The notes under the pieces: model-generated | What the model was told of the DNA's origin: nothing | The model's input: the letters and a program-made list of their open reading frames with translations, nothing else | Database searches by the model: none | Assembly: GCA_029582155.1 (NCBI GenBank) | Contig: CM055900.1 | Coordinates: forward strand, 77,296,731 to 77,360,730 | Length of the DNA stretch: 64,000 bases | Direction of reading: 5' to 3' | Source of the DNA: Panopea generosa | Lineage: Eukaryota; Mollusca; Bivalvia; Adapedonta; Hiatellidae | Made by a program: the position numbers and the translations under genes | In this document: piece after piece, positions 37,701 to 48,245 of the stretch | How positions within the stretch are numbered: position 1 is the stretch's first letter | Layout of the letters: each line of letters opens with the position of its first letter

Positions 37701-40700
37701 TTATTTCCATAGCAGTAATGTATCTGCTCATAGAAAATAGACACTTAAACTGGTATGTTGTCTGTTTTTAAGCACGAGAATTGTCTTACAATCACTGAAA
37801 GGGGGCATAACTCTGCAGTGAGACATATTTTTATTTACTTTAAATTTGTCTTGTCACATCGGAGCCTTGTTTGTTTGTCTGTTATAAATCACTGACATTG
37901 ATTAAATATATCCACTATAATTGTAAATCTCAATATAAAATGTAGTATAGTTTAATTCTGTTTTGATAATTAAAATAATAATAAAAAAAATCTATCTTTA
38001 CAGGTCTAGATTGCCCTTCGTGCAGAAAATCCCATCCAATCAACAAATCAAAGGTTGGCAAGCTTCCACGTAATCTGGCACTTGAGAACATTGTATTCCG
38101 TTACCAGGAGATGCAAAGTCAAAGCCTCACCAAGAAATGTAAAAGTCTGGATCTCAATCTTGATTTTCATATGACTGATTCAAACCCAAACTTACCTCTC
38201 ACCACAGACCTGGATAGCCCGGTATTCAGCGATGAAATAGAGGAAACTTGTGGACTTTGTGATGAGAATGCAAAAAACAAAGCATCCTGGTACTGTGAGC
38301 AATGCTGTGTGGCATATTGCCCAATCTGCTTGAAGAATTTTCACCCAAAACGTGGTCAATTAGCCCATCATAAACTTAGAAAGCCCAAAAAGGACGAGTC
38401 ATCAGAAAAGCAGTCATTTTGTGTAGACCATGAGACTGAATTGGCGGCAATATTCTGTGACAAGTGTCAGTTACTGGTCTGCCATCTGTGTGTATGTGAG
38501 GGTGTGGGTAAACACTCACAACATAAGATCCTGTCACTGGACACAGCCTGGAACCAGACAAAGGTAAGTTACTGGTCTGCCATCTGTGTGTATGTGAGGG
38601 TGTGGGTAAACACTCACAACATAAGATCTTGTCATTGGACACAGCCTGGAACCGAACAAAGGTAAGTTACTGGTCTACCATCTGTATGTGAAGGCATGGG
38701 AAAGTACTCACAATGTAATGTCCTGGCATCGACTTGTCATGGCAAAATGATGTTACATTGAGGTGTTGTGTCATAGTGACGTAAATGAATGTATGTAAAA
38801 TGTGATTTACACCTTACACTAATACATCTTGGAAAACTAGGTTTTTTTCTCTCAATTCATATACAAATGACCTGGGAAAAAAAAGTAAATTTTCCGTTTA
38901 TTTAGGTAGGTGATAAAATGAATCTTTCATTCAATCTCATTTACTACTAAAAATTCTGTTATGCCAGACAAGAGCCAGGCCTAGTATTTTTTGTCAATTT
39001 GTTTAATAAATTCAATATCAAATGAGTACCCATGTAAGATCTTTTATGAATGAAACAGCTGGTATTATGGATCCTCTATAAATGAAACAGTTGGCATATG
39101 GATGCTATATAAATGAAACAGTTGTGTGTGGTTAACACTCAACTGGCTATCAATTCACAATCAGTGACACAGTTTGCAATAATGTAACCCCAGATCAACC
39201 TTTGACTAACTTGCAGGGAAATTAAGAATGTTTTATAGGTTTGGGGCTTAGATAGAACATTCTGTCTGGAGAGATAACTGTTTTTGGTAGGAACCAAGCT
39301 CTGTTGAGTTCTCACAAAAACAGTTATTCCAAGAAAAGTAATTTTCTATACAAGCCGAAGAAGCTGCATCTGATAAAATGTTTAAAATATTTTACATCAA
39401 ACAAAAAAAAAAAATTAAAATAAATGAAGTAAATTGTTTATTTTGCAGACACTGGAGCAGAAGATTGTATGTAGGACAAATATTAAATGACAAAAACAGC
39501 TTCAAGTTTAGATCTTAATGATTCTTCATTATCTATTGTAGGAGACAATCTCACGGACAAAGGAAAAGTTGGAAAGTATGACGTCAACTTTGTCTGATCA
39601 GAGTTTAAAAATGGAAGATATGAGTGATGATGTTGAGGTAAGCATGCTTACACACGCACACACCCTAACATGCACATTGTCACGTACACAAATATTGTTG
39701 TTCTTTGATAAAATATAAACCAATCTGGTTCAATTTGTAAAACAGCTCTGACAGACTGTGGAATTATTTACAGCAATTATATGGATTTTATCACAATGCC
39801 CTGTGCAGAAAGGAAAACATTGTACAGACATATCAAAATGGTATAAAATACAGTAATAAATATGATGTTGACCTCAAAGAGAAACTGGCACACATGGACA
39901 CACACACAGAGGGTGTATAGGTTAGCTATGTTTGTAAAATAAATGACTTATGCTATTTTTGATACAATTATAAGTTATACTACTTTACCTCAAAATGAAT
40001 CTGTGTATAACCACCATCCTTCCACAAGCCGTTTGTAACCTGTTTCATATAAAGTGTTCGACCAATCTGTGCTTGAACCCATGACCTCAGTGGTGATAGG
40101 CCAATGACAACAGCTTAATTAGACCACTTGTACGTATAAAAATACAGTTTTCAATACTACATTCATTCCATTTACAGATAAAGTCACCCAATATGATATG
40201 TGTTATTTGTATTTATGTCTCAGGAAGACATATTGTTTTTGTGTTTTCCGTCTGCCATCCATTTTTCACAAAATCTTGTCTCTGGAACTTCTCCAACATT
40301 TAAGGTCAGTTTTAGTCAAAACTAGCTAGGAAGGATCCATGTAAGGTAATGTTGTACATACTCTTTTTGTGTTCCGTTTTGATATTTTTAATGGAGTTAA
40401 GGCCCTTTGCATTTTCAGAATTAAAAGTCCTATATTAGGGGGAGAACTAGGGTTCTAGTTAATTGTTATCATTATCATCCATGACCAGATACAGTTCTTT
40501 TGTTAATAGGATGATGTAGGTTTTCATGATAAACATCATTGTGTATTATTTCTTTTATCAATTGAGTTTAATGCCATTATCAACACATCATGTGTTACGA
40601 ATGACATCCATTTGTAGGGGTCTTCATGGTTGAGTTGTCCAAGCTGTCTCAAGATTACCTTCCTCTCACTGCTAAGTTGGTTGTTTCAAGTCTCGCTCAC

Positions 40701-43700
40701 TCCAAAAACTATATTTGAGAAAGTTTGCCCGTTACTTGCAGAAGGATGATGGTTCTACTCAGATTCATTCCAGGGTCTTCCTCCACCAATAAAACTGGAT
40801 GCCATATATAACCTGAAATGTGATGAAAATGGCACTAAACTCCATTCAAAAAAATGTATTTTTAGATGAAGACTATAGATGCATACGCACACACTGTCCA
40901 TCTGTCCATATAAAATGGTTCTTTATGTGTTTACATACATACACACACACTGTCCATCTGTCCATATAAAATGGTTCTTTATGTGTTTACATACATACAC
41001 ACACACTGTCCATCTGTCCATATAAAATGGTTCTTTATGTGTTTACATGCATGCGTCATAATGAAATGTGGGTGTTTATGTTTACTTGAGTTTTCATAAG
41101 AATTTGACGCGAGAATTCATGTACACATGTTGTGAATTTGTATGATTCTTCTCTAGGCAATCCACAGTCAGGCATGTCAGAAGATCGACCTTCAGTATCA
41201 ACGTTTGATTGATGACATCACATCTAGTCTACGCCAACACCGCCACACCACGCTTCATAGGCTCTCTGAGAGCAAGTCCAAACTCCATGCCAAGCTGAGG
41301 ACCCAGTTGGATGAGAACCGTCAGCAGTCGAAGACCATTGAGAACTTGATGGAGTCATCAAAGAAACTTCTGGATGAAGACCATGTGAAGGGATTGCTGG
41401 GAAGGGCCGTCGAGGTGGCACCACTTATACAGAGACAGGAGGCAGTTGCAGATAGGTCAGGATTCTTTAAAATTTTGAAAAATTTTGTTCAGTTAATTTT
41501 AGTAAAAAGTTCAGTATTTAGTTAAAGACCCAAAATTTTCTGCTGGGTAGAGAGTTATGTAGGAGTGGCCAATGCACAACTGATGTTTTCTTCACCTGTC
41601 GGTTATGGTGCTAACACTACACCATTGCAACGTAGATGAAATATGTATAAACACAGATCCATACATATTTGTTTACAATTCAGAGTGCATGACCTCACAA
41701 GCTCCTCCTAGAATTTAACATTTTTGGCAGTTGGAGTTAATCTTTCTTTTTTTCAAACTGCACATATCGGTCACACACACTTTTTGGAAAATATCTTTTT
41801 GCCAATTATATGTATTAATATTAATCTAGTATTGTGCAAAGTCAAACAAAAAAAATGCAGTGGTGACTACCGGTATGTAATTTTGAAAAAAGGGTTCTCT
41901 GATTTGAATCATGTATAGAAGCATATAAAACCTGACAGAGCTGACGTAGCCATCTTGTGGCTTTTATATTGCAGTTGGGGCTTTATAAGAATGTGATGTG
42001 AAAATATTATATCCTCCAGATTTAGTGTGAATAGGAAATGGCATTCGATGATAAAACAAGTATATTTGAGTTTGAAATAAAACTTGATTATCAAAGAGAC
42101 ATTGATGAACCTGGGGTAAAATCTGATTATCAAGATTAAGATGGTATTTATGTGAGCTATGTCCAGTAAAGAAAAGATGATGAACAAGTTTATTATTAAA
42201 GCTGAAACTTGGATGAATTAGAGTAACAAGTTGGCTGCTTTTGAAAAGCATCCAATGGTTAGGTCTTATCAAAGAGGTGGTATATAGATTTAATGAATGT
42301 ATATGTTTGAGTTTGTACGAAATTGATGAAAAGATGCAAAATTTGAGTGAAACAACATATTTAATTTAAAAACAATAAAAACAACCGCACACAGGGTACT
42401 AAATACACTGGTGATACTTAATCCCGACCAGGTTCTGGCTGACACGGCCAAATTCCGGATGCAGGGAAAATGCAGACGTGGAGTGCTTGAAAGTAATTTT
42501 GATGTTTAAATGTACTAATCTCAATCATTATGCATTTTGATTTGCATATTTAAAAAAACGTCTTGAAACTTACCTTATATAATTATTTTCTAACGTAAAT
42601 GTTATGTTATTTACTACTGTGATCATATATATTTTAAAATAATTTGCGGATATATAATTTAAAAAAACAACAATTAAAAACAAAACTTGTGCATGTTCGG
42701 AGATATGTCTGATTCTTGCAACGTGCTGAATATATGCCACACCGGTAAACTCACCTTGTTGTTTTTAAAGAAAATATATTTCTGTTGTATCAAGTAAAAT
42801 AAACAACTGTTGCTGTTTGATGCGTTATTTTTTCGTTGTTATGGGTTCAGCATTTCATATTAGATTAATTAAATAGGTCGTTATTTGAAAACGATTTACA
42901 TAAACTCAGCAGGAATCGTTCAAAAACGGCGATAAGTCTTCAAAAAAAGATCAGTTTCAAGACCTCAATTAAGGCATTTTTATTTTGTTTTTCAATATTT
43001 TCTTATTGAATATGCAAAGAGCAATGAATAATGATTCCAATAAGAGCATTAAAACACCACAATCAATTAATACACACACTGCAGTTGCATTTTCCTTGCA
43101 GCTGTTAAGTGGTCGGGTCAGCAGGTACATATGGCCGGGTTTTAGTATCAATTGCGATTTGTACATTCCCATAATGCACTGTTTTGAAAACCAATGGTGA
43201 CCCCCATGTATCTGATGCAGTGTTTTTAACATGTGATCGTGACGTTTCAATATTGCAGCGCCCAGAGTCAATTACTTAACTGGCCCTTATATAGGGTTCG
43301 GTCGCTCATGTGACCTAACCAAAAAAAGATCAAGATGAACTTTAGGTACCAAAGTTTCGCACGGCTTTTAAGATAAATTTTAGGTAGAAATTGATTGTCA
43401 AAGATATTTTGAGGTAAACTTTTGTTATTAAAGAGAATTTTGTTGAGAAAATAAAGTTATATAATTTTAATTATCAAAGAAACTTCGACGAGTTCCAGGT
43501 AAAATTTGAATTTTAATAAGATATATTGGTGCATTTGTGTTGATATCTGATACTGATATAGGAACTAATATCTGGATGCAGGTATTCCTCTGTTGATATC
43601 TGATACTGATAAAGGAACTAATATCTGGATGCAGGTATTCCTCTGTTGATATCTGATACTGTTAGAGGAACTAATATCTGGATGCAGGTATTCATCTGTT

Positions 43701-46072
43701 GATATCTGATACTGATAGAGGAACTAATATCTGGATGCAGGTATTCCTCTGTTGATATCTGATACTGATAGAGGAACTAATATCTGGATGCAGGTATTCC
43801 TCTGTTGATATCTGATACTGATAGAGGAACTAATATCTGGATGCAGGTATTCCTCTGTTGATATCTGATACTGATATATAGGAACTAATATCTGGATGCA
43901 GGTATTCCTCTGTTGATATCTGATACTGATATAGGAACTAATATCTGGATGCAGGTATTCCTCTGTTGATATCTGATACTGATAGAGGAACTAATATCTG
44001 GATGCAGGTATTCCTCTGTTGATATCTGATACTGATAGAGGAACTAATATCTGGATGCAGGTATTCCTCTGTTGATATCTGATACTGATAGAGGAACTAA
44101 TATCTGGATGCAGGTATTCCTCTGTTGATATCTGATACTGATATAGGAACTAATATCTGGATGCAGGTATTCCTCTGTTGATATCTGATACTGATAGAGG
44201 AACTAATATCTGGATGCAGGTATTCCTCTGTTGATATCTGATACTGATAGAGGAACTAATATCTGGATGCAGGTATTCCTCTGTTGATATCTGATACTGA
44301 TAGAGGAACTAATATCTGGATGCAGGTATTCCTCTGTTGATATCTGATACTGATAGAGGAACTAATATCTGGATGCAGGTATTCCTCTACTGACATATAA
44401 CCGGTAATGTGTTGGAAGTGGCTGGTAAAACTCCCTCCTTACGTTTCGATCCATTCTTCCTTTTATCTCTTCAAGTAAGCTGATTGAAGTCAAATTACTG
44501 GATAGAACTGACACACCCATACATTAAAGCATTTAGAGGAACCAGAGCTTCCATCAAGTTATTTAATGGGATAATTGAAGCTTATTTCCAATCCCTTGTA
44601 TGTAATATTTCTGTGTTTCCAGATTAAAGAACAATAAGCAGGTGTATCAGGAGTTGATGTCTGACAAGTCCACACAGCAGGACATGAAGCAGTCTGTAGC
44701 ACAGTTCAAGTCGTCTGCTCACTCCTGCCTCAAGTGCATGCTGGGTAAACTCATTTTACAATCATATTTGTTTGTTCGTTTGAATATTTAGAGTCATCTT
44801 TATGTCATCGAGAGCTAAAGACGATCAGCTAAGCTAATCACTCTTTCCTGGGATCCTGGAAGTTAACCAGTACTCAAGCCCACCCCATATATACAAGTAA
44901 CTGATAACTATTGACAAAAAGCAACGAGACACAATGCCGTATATTAATCATCAAGTATGGGGATTGATCTCACGACCCCTGGATTGATAGTCAGATATGC
45001 TACTGACCGAGCAAGCCGGGCGCCAGCTGACAATTATTTATCTCAAATAGTTTACAGTAATATCAAAAGCAAATAAACAGAAAGCAACTTATCTGTGAAA
45101 ATCTGAAAAAAGTCTAAACCATAATGTCTGATGTTTGAGTTAAAGAAGACCTGGAAAGGGTCGAAACTAGTCGATATTAAAGCAATCAAAACCAGTTCCT
45201 TGTCAGTAGTTAATTCCGCTACCATAACCTACCAATCTAAAGATATGATAGTTGGGTTCATTGATTATCGTAAACTTCTTAATCTTCAGTTGAAATGATA
45301 CTTTCAGGATCATTATATTAAAATCATATTGTTAGTGTACCAGTGTTTCAGTTAAATATGAGTAAACTGTCACTTTCAGGTCTTCAATAACTTTTTAGAG
45401 GTTTATTAAATAAAAACGTATTTTTAGAATTTCACCAACATACATAAAAAAATTATAAATAGTTTTTTTACACAGAACTGTACAACTGTTTTAGTTATTG
45501 TGTGTACAATTTCAGGTGATGATGCAGAGAGATGCCAGAGTATTATTCCAGTCATTAAATCACCTACGTCACCTGGCAAAGAGGCTCCACGCGTTATTAA
45601 CAAATGTCTAACTACCTGGGGATTTAACTCCACTAGTTTTACCGCCGAGCCTCTCACATTTAACTCAATGTGGTCCGTAACTGTGGAGAAAAATGCAAGT
45701 CAGATGGGGGATATAAAGAATGGATATGTGTTCGGTGTCGGAATTTCTTTTGACAAACTGAATTTCAAAGACCAAGTAGGAATGAATAGTATATCCCATG
45801 GAATTGTGTGCACTGGAGGAAATCTTGTATATGCCCACAATGGTAAAACAGAACAGTTAATGCCATTGGACTGTTTACCTCTGTCAGTAACAATCTATTG
45901 CACTACTGACCAATCAGAAGGAGTGTTACTTTCATACACTTTCACTGATGCATCATGGGGAGATACTCTTCATGGGAAGAAGATTTTGATTGACCAATCA
46001 TTAAGGAAAGAAGTATTTCCAGTATTTACAGTCAGCCAGCGTGTCAAAATGCAATTTCCTACGTATGTCTGA
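34580..46072 (+). CDS. TRIM-family RING E3 ubiquitin ligase, complete, seven coding exons
   Basis: The coding exons are 34580-34712, 38004-38563, 39449-39466, 39542-39637, 41157-41455, 44623-44744 and 45516-46072. They total 1785 nt (594 residues plus stop), with GT-AG introns and consistent phase throughout. Domains in order: C3HC4 RING (C7, C10, C22, H24, C27, C30, C48, C51); B-box 1 (about 127-167); B-box 2 (C184, H187, C196, C199, C204, C207, H215, H218); a charged heptad-like coiled coil (about 225-409); and a SPRY-like domain (about 460-590, with YVFGVGIS and YTFTDASW). RING TRIM proteins are known as E2-dependent ubiquitin ligases that dimerise through the coiled coil and choose targets with the C-terminal domain. 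I cannot name the vertebrate counterpart or the substrate. The start is the ATG at 34580, six residues before the first RING cysteine. A splice acceptor at 34548 implies an upstream non-coding exon. Confidence 0.9.
34713..38003 (+). other. TRIM intron 1 (3.3 kb) with interspersed repeats
   Basis: The intron runs from GTACCA to TTTACAG. It holds a degenerate tRNA-derived SINE-like fragment (about 34940-35042), a TA-flanked inverted-repeat MITE (35471-35643), a ~100-bp piece of a molluscan-type repeat (about 35830-35930) and three ~170-bp tandem units of the same repeat (about 36960-37540). The rest is AT-rich, with no further exon that I can support. Confidence 0.75.
35471..35643. mobile_element. 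Second copy of the TA-flanked GTCAAACCTGT MITE
   Basis: GTCAACCCTTGTCTTAAGCA at the left and ACACAGGTTTGGCTGTA at the right. It is more diverged than the copy at 34236 and lies inside TRIM intron 1. Confidence 0.65.
38004..38563 (+). CDS. TRIM gene exon 2: RING end, linker and both B-boxes
   Basis: The acceptor TTTACAG ends at 38003. The exon opens with GLDCPSC, which supplies the last RING ligands. A ~75-residue linker rich in Ser and Asp follows, then B-box 1 (CGLC, WYCEQC, YCPIC, FH, AHH) and B-box 2 (FCVDH, FCDKC, VCHLC, H-x2-H). The donor is AAG|GTAAGT, phase 0. The last ~98 bp, including the donor, are repeated immediately downstream (see findings), which makes a second possible donor. 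Confidence 0.92.
38564..38720. repeat. Tandem copies of the TRIM exon 2 end
   Basis: The 98 bp ending exon 2, including its splice donor, are copied at 38566-38661 and partly again from 38664. The anchor GTTACTGGTCT occurs at 38470, 38568 and 38666. The first copy is nearly identical to the exon; the second decays. Confidence 0.85.
39449..39466 (+). CDS. TRIM gene 18-nt microexon (TLEQKI)
   Basis: A TTTTGCAG acceptor (39441-39448) and a GTATGT donor (from 39467) enclose exactly 18 nt. In phase 0 these read TLEQKI, which continues the coiled coil between ...NQTK and ETISRTK. The length is a multiple of three, so it could be skipped without a frameshift. It is supported by strong splice sites and sensible sequence, but it is too short to be certain without transcript data. 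Confidence 0.65.
39542..39637 (+). CDS. TRIM gene exon 3, coiled-coil segment
   Basis: 96 nt encoding 32 residues ([13 protein letters not shown]...DDVE) between a CTATTGTAG acceptor and a G|GTAAGC donor; phase 0 at both ends. The composition is typical of a TRIM coiled coil. Confidence 0.85.
40627..40858 (+). mobile_element. SINE family A, nearly full length
   Basis: The tRNA-Leu-like head is decayed (TGGTTGAGTTGTCCAAGCTG). The B-box region is TTGTTTCAAGTCTCGCTCAC. The body and tail are ACATATTTGAGAAAG-like and TATATAACCTGAAATGTGAT, ending in an A-rich run. It sits in a TRIM intron. Confidence 0.75.
40893..41052. repeat. 57-bp repeat, three copies, near-identical
   Basis: TGTCCATCTGTCCATATAAA recurs at about 40894, 40951 and 41008, each followed by ATGGTTCTTTATGTGTTTAC and CA-rich sequence. 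It ends about 100 bp before TRIM exon 4. Confidence 0.9.
41157..41455 (+). CDS. TRIM gene exon 4, coiled-coil core
   Basis: Acceptor TTCTCTAG, donor AG|GTCAGG, 99 codons plus two bases. The translation is strongly charged and helical (for example [20 protein letters not shown] and [20 protein letters not shown]). It includes [17 protein letters not shown], like the region after the coiled coil in TRIM proteins. Confidence 0.88.
43530..44393. repeat. 53-bp minisatellite in a TRIM intron
   Basis: About 16 units (TTCCTCTGTTGATATCTGAT, ACTGATAGAGGAACTAATAT, CTGGATGCAGGTA). They are almost identical; the main variation is GATAGAGG against GATATAGG. It ends 230 bp before exon 5 and abuts a SINE tail. 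Confidence 0.96.
44392..44435 (+). mobile_element. SINE family A tail fragment at the array edge
   Basis: ACATATAACCGGTAATGTGT and GGCTGGTAAAACTCC match the family A tail. Only ~44 bp survive, directly after the last 53-bp unit. Confidence 0.55.
44623..44744 (+). CDS. TRIM gene exon 5, post-coiled-coil linker
   Basis: Acceptor TGTTTCCAG, donor G|GTAAAC, 122 nt. The two bases carried from exon 4 complete an Arg codon, and the exon leaves one base for exon 6. It reads [14 protein letters not shown]...HSCLKCML and joins in frame to the SPRY-like exon. Confidence 0.85.
44768..45025 (-). mobile_element. tRNA-derived SINE (family B) in the last TRIM intron
   Basis: It shares TCCTGGGATCCTGGAAGTTA, ACTGATAACT, CACGACCCCTGGATTGATAG and ACCGAGCAAGCCGGGC with the copies at 20745 and 21788. 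Inserted antisense to the TRIM gene. Confidence 0.75.
45516..46072 (+). CDS. TRIM gene exon 6: SPRY-like domain and stop
   Basis: The acceptor AATTTCAG ends at 45515; the stop TGA is at 46070-46072. It encodes residues 410-594. SPRY-type signatures are a first strand WSVTVE (462-467), YVFGVGIS (480-487), [24 protein letters not shown] (550-557) and a final VFPVFTVS (576-583). The SPRY call rests on motif order seen by eye, not on a profile search. Confidence 0.85.
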
Positions 46073-46149
46073 TGTGCAATGTTTAGGTTAGATTATATAC
46101 TAGTAAGTTGGGTTAATGGGAGATTTAGTTATTAAATATGTATAAATTT

Positions 46150-47390
46150 TGATGTCGGCAAAGGATTGTATAAGATGTCAACCTAGGACTGTAGGTGGTG
46201 TCAATCCAGGACTGTATGTGGTGTCAACCCAGGACTGTATGTGGTGTCCATCAAGGACTGTATTAGATGTCAATCAAGAACTGTATGTGGTGTCAACCAA
46301 GGACTATATGTGATGTCAATCAAGGTCTGTATGTAGTGACAACCAAGGACTATATGTGGTATCAATCCAGGACTGTATGTGGTGTCTATCAAGAACTGTA
46401 TGTGGTGTCCATCAAGGACTGTATATGTTGTCAGCCAATGACTGTATGTGGTGTCAGCCAATGACTGTATATGGTGTCAGCTAAGGACTGTATGTGATGT
46501 CAGGCAAGGACTGTATATGGTGTCAACCAAAGACTGTATGTGGTGTCAACTAAGGACTGTATATGGTGTCAACCAAGGACTTATGTGGTGTCAACCCAGG
46601 ACTGTATATGATGTCGGTCAAGGACTGTATGTGGTGTCAACCCAGGACTGTATATGATGTCAGCCAAGGACTGTATGTGATGTCAGTCAAGGACTGTATG
46701 TGGTGTCGATCAAGGACTGTATGTGATGTCAACCCAGGACTTTATGTGGTGTCAACCAAGGACTGTATATGGTGTCAACCAAGGACTGTATATGATGTCA
46801 GTCAAGGGCTGTATGTGGTGTCAACCCAGGACTGTATGTGGTGTCAACCCAGGACTGTATGTGATGTCAGCCAAGGCCTGTATGTGGTGTTAATCAAGGA
46901 CTGTATGTGATGTCAACCGAGGACTGTATGCGGTGTCAACCAAGGACTGTATATGGTGTCAACCAAGGACTGTATATGATGTCAGCCAAGTATTTATGTG
47001 GTGTCAGCCAAGAACTGTATGTTATGTCTATCAAGGACTGTATGTGATGTCAACCCAGGACTGTATGTGGTGTCAACAAAGGACTGTATATGATGTCAGC
47101 CAAGGATTTATGTGGTGTCAGTCAAGGACTGTATGTTATGTCTATCAAGGACTGTTTGTGATGTCAACCCAGGACTGTATGTGGTGTCAACCAAGGACTG
47201 TATATGATGTCAGCCAAGGATTTATGTGGTGTCAATCAAGGACTGTATGTTATGTCTATCAAGGAGTGTATGTGATGTCAACCCAGGGCTGTATGTGGTG
47301 TCAACCAAGGACTGTATATGATGTCAGCCAAGGATTTTTGTGGTGTCAATCAAAGACTGTATATGGTGTCAACCAAGACAGCATCTGGGA
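46150..47390. repeat. 23-bp minisatellite just after the TRIM stop codon
   Basis: About 53 units of GGACTGTATGTGGTGTCAAC+CAA. The right third shows a 114-bp higher-order period (GTTATGTCTATCAAGG at about 47021, 47135 and 47249). It begins ~80 bp after the stop codon. The first clear AATAAA downstream is at 47427-47432, so the array may be transcribed as 3'UTR. The 65-200 codon frames inside it are by-products. Confidence 0.95.
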
Positions 47391-47426
47391 TGCACTCAGA
47401 AACAGCTCAAGTTTATTGTGTTGGTT

Positions 47427-47432
47427 AATAAA
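47427..47432 (+). promoter_or_regulatory. Candidate TRIM polyadenylation signal
   Basis: AATAAA, the first I see on the + strand after the TRIM stop, beyond the 23-bp array. No transcript evidence. Confidence 0.35.
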
Positions 47433-47734
47433 TGTGGAGACAAAATTAACTAAACATTGTGCTGGCTATAAATGGTTGCTTACGTTTTCAAACATCTTTT
47501 GGAATGGTTTTCTTGTGTTTAAACACAGGACTTAATAGTGAATCAAAAAATCTCTTGAATGACACATGACCTTTACTTTTTTCATAATATCTTTGGTAGT
47601 GTTAAGGTTGACAAACAATAATATATAAGTTTTACTTCTTTCATTTGGGTCTCTCTATGAACAATGATAGGGGTTAAGTAAATATAACTATATACTGGCT
47701 GTGTTTTAATGGTATATTGTAACGCTAATTGTAT

Positions 47735-48245
47735 CCCTTAACATTGTTGTAAAATTGTGTAATGCTAGTTATCTCCCTTTGACATTGTTGTAAAATTGTG
47801 CCAGTTATCTCCCTTTAACATTGTTGTAAATTGTAATGTCAGTTATCTCCCTTTGACCTTGTTGTTCCAGTGGAGATAATTTTGTCAAGTATTATCAATT
47901 ATTACAAACAAGAGATTTCTACTTGCAATTACAATCAAATGTAATTACAATTTTGAGTTGTGCTGTCTGTACCATTATCCAATATATTTTGTTTTAGTTG
48001 ATGTTTATTTTAGTGAAAATTTCACAAAACAGAACTATAATGTAGTAACTATAGCAACTCTAAAATGTAGTAACTATAGGAACACTGAAAAAAGTTACTA
48101 TAGGGAGTCTATTATATAATAACCATAGGGACTATATGATGTTGTAACTATAGGAACACTGAAAAAAAGTTACTATAGGGAGTCTAAAATATAACCATTG
48201 GGACTATATAATGTAGTAACTATATAGGAACTCTATAACATAGTG
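47735..48245. repeat. Two short tandem families
   Basis: About 47735-47870 has four diverged units with AGTTATCTCCCTTTGACATT and GTTGTAAAATTGT. About 48035-48245 has units combining TGTAGTAACTATAGGAAC and AAGTTACTATAGGGAGTCT. Confidence 0.75.

Larger units (their letters stand above)
41456..44622 (+). other. TRIM intron between exons 4 and 5
   Basis: It contains diverged short repeats built around GATTATCAAAGA (about 42080-42150 and 43390-43520), a ~1-kb segment between them with no recognisable coding content (about 42340-43330, possibly an insertion), the 53-bp array at 43530-44393, and a SINE tail fragment at the array's right edge (44392-44435). Confidence 0.6.

Noticed and set aside
38564-38665. 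Continuation of the exon 2 frame to 38665 as a 184-codon gene
   Set aside because: It reads past a consensus donor into a duplicated exon end and gives no family-like sequence. The spliced model continues the TRIM protein correctly.
42340-43330. Transposon with defined ends in TRIM intron between exons 4 and 5
   Set aside because: The segment interrupts diverged repeats and looks foreign, but I could not find matching inverted ends or a target duplication.
43530-44393. CRISPR array look-alike
   Set aside because: The whole 53-bp unit is repeated with no unique spacers, it lies in an intron of an animal gene, and no cas genes are present. The same holds for all other arrays in the window.
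46267-47535. Frames rich in MWCQPRTVYDV
   Set aside because: By-products of the 23-bp repeat after the TRIM stop codon.
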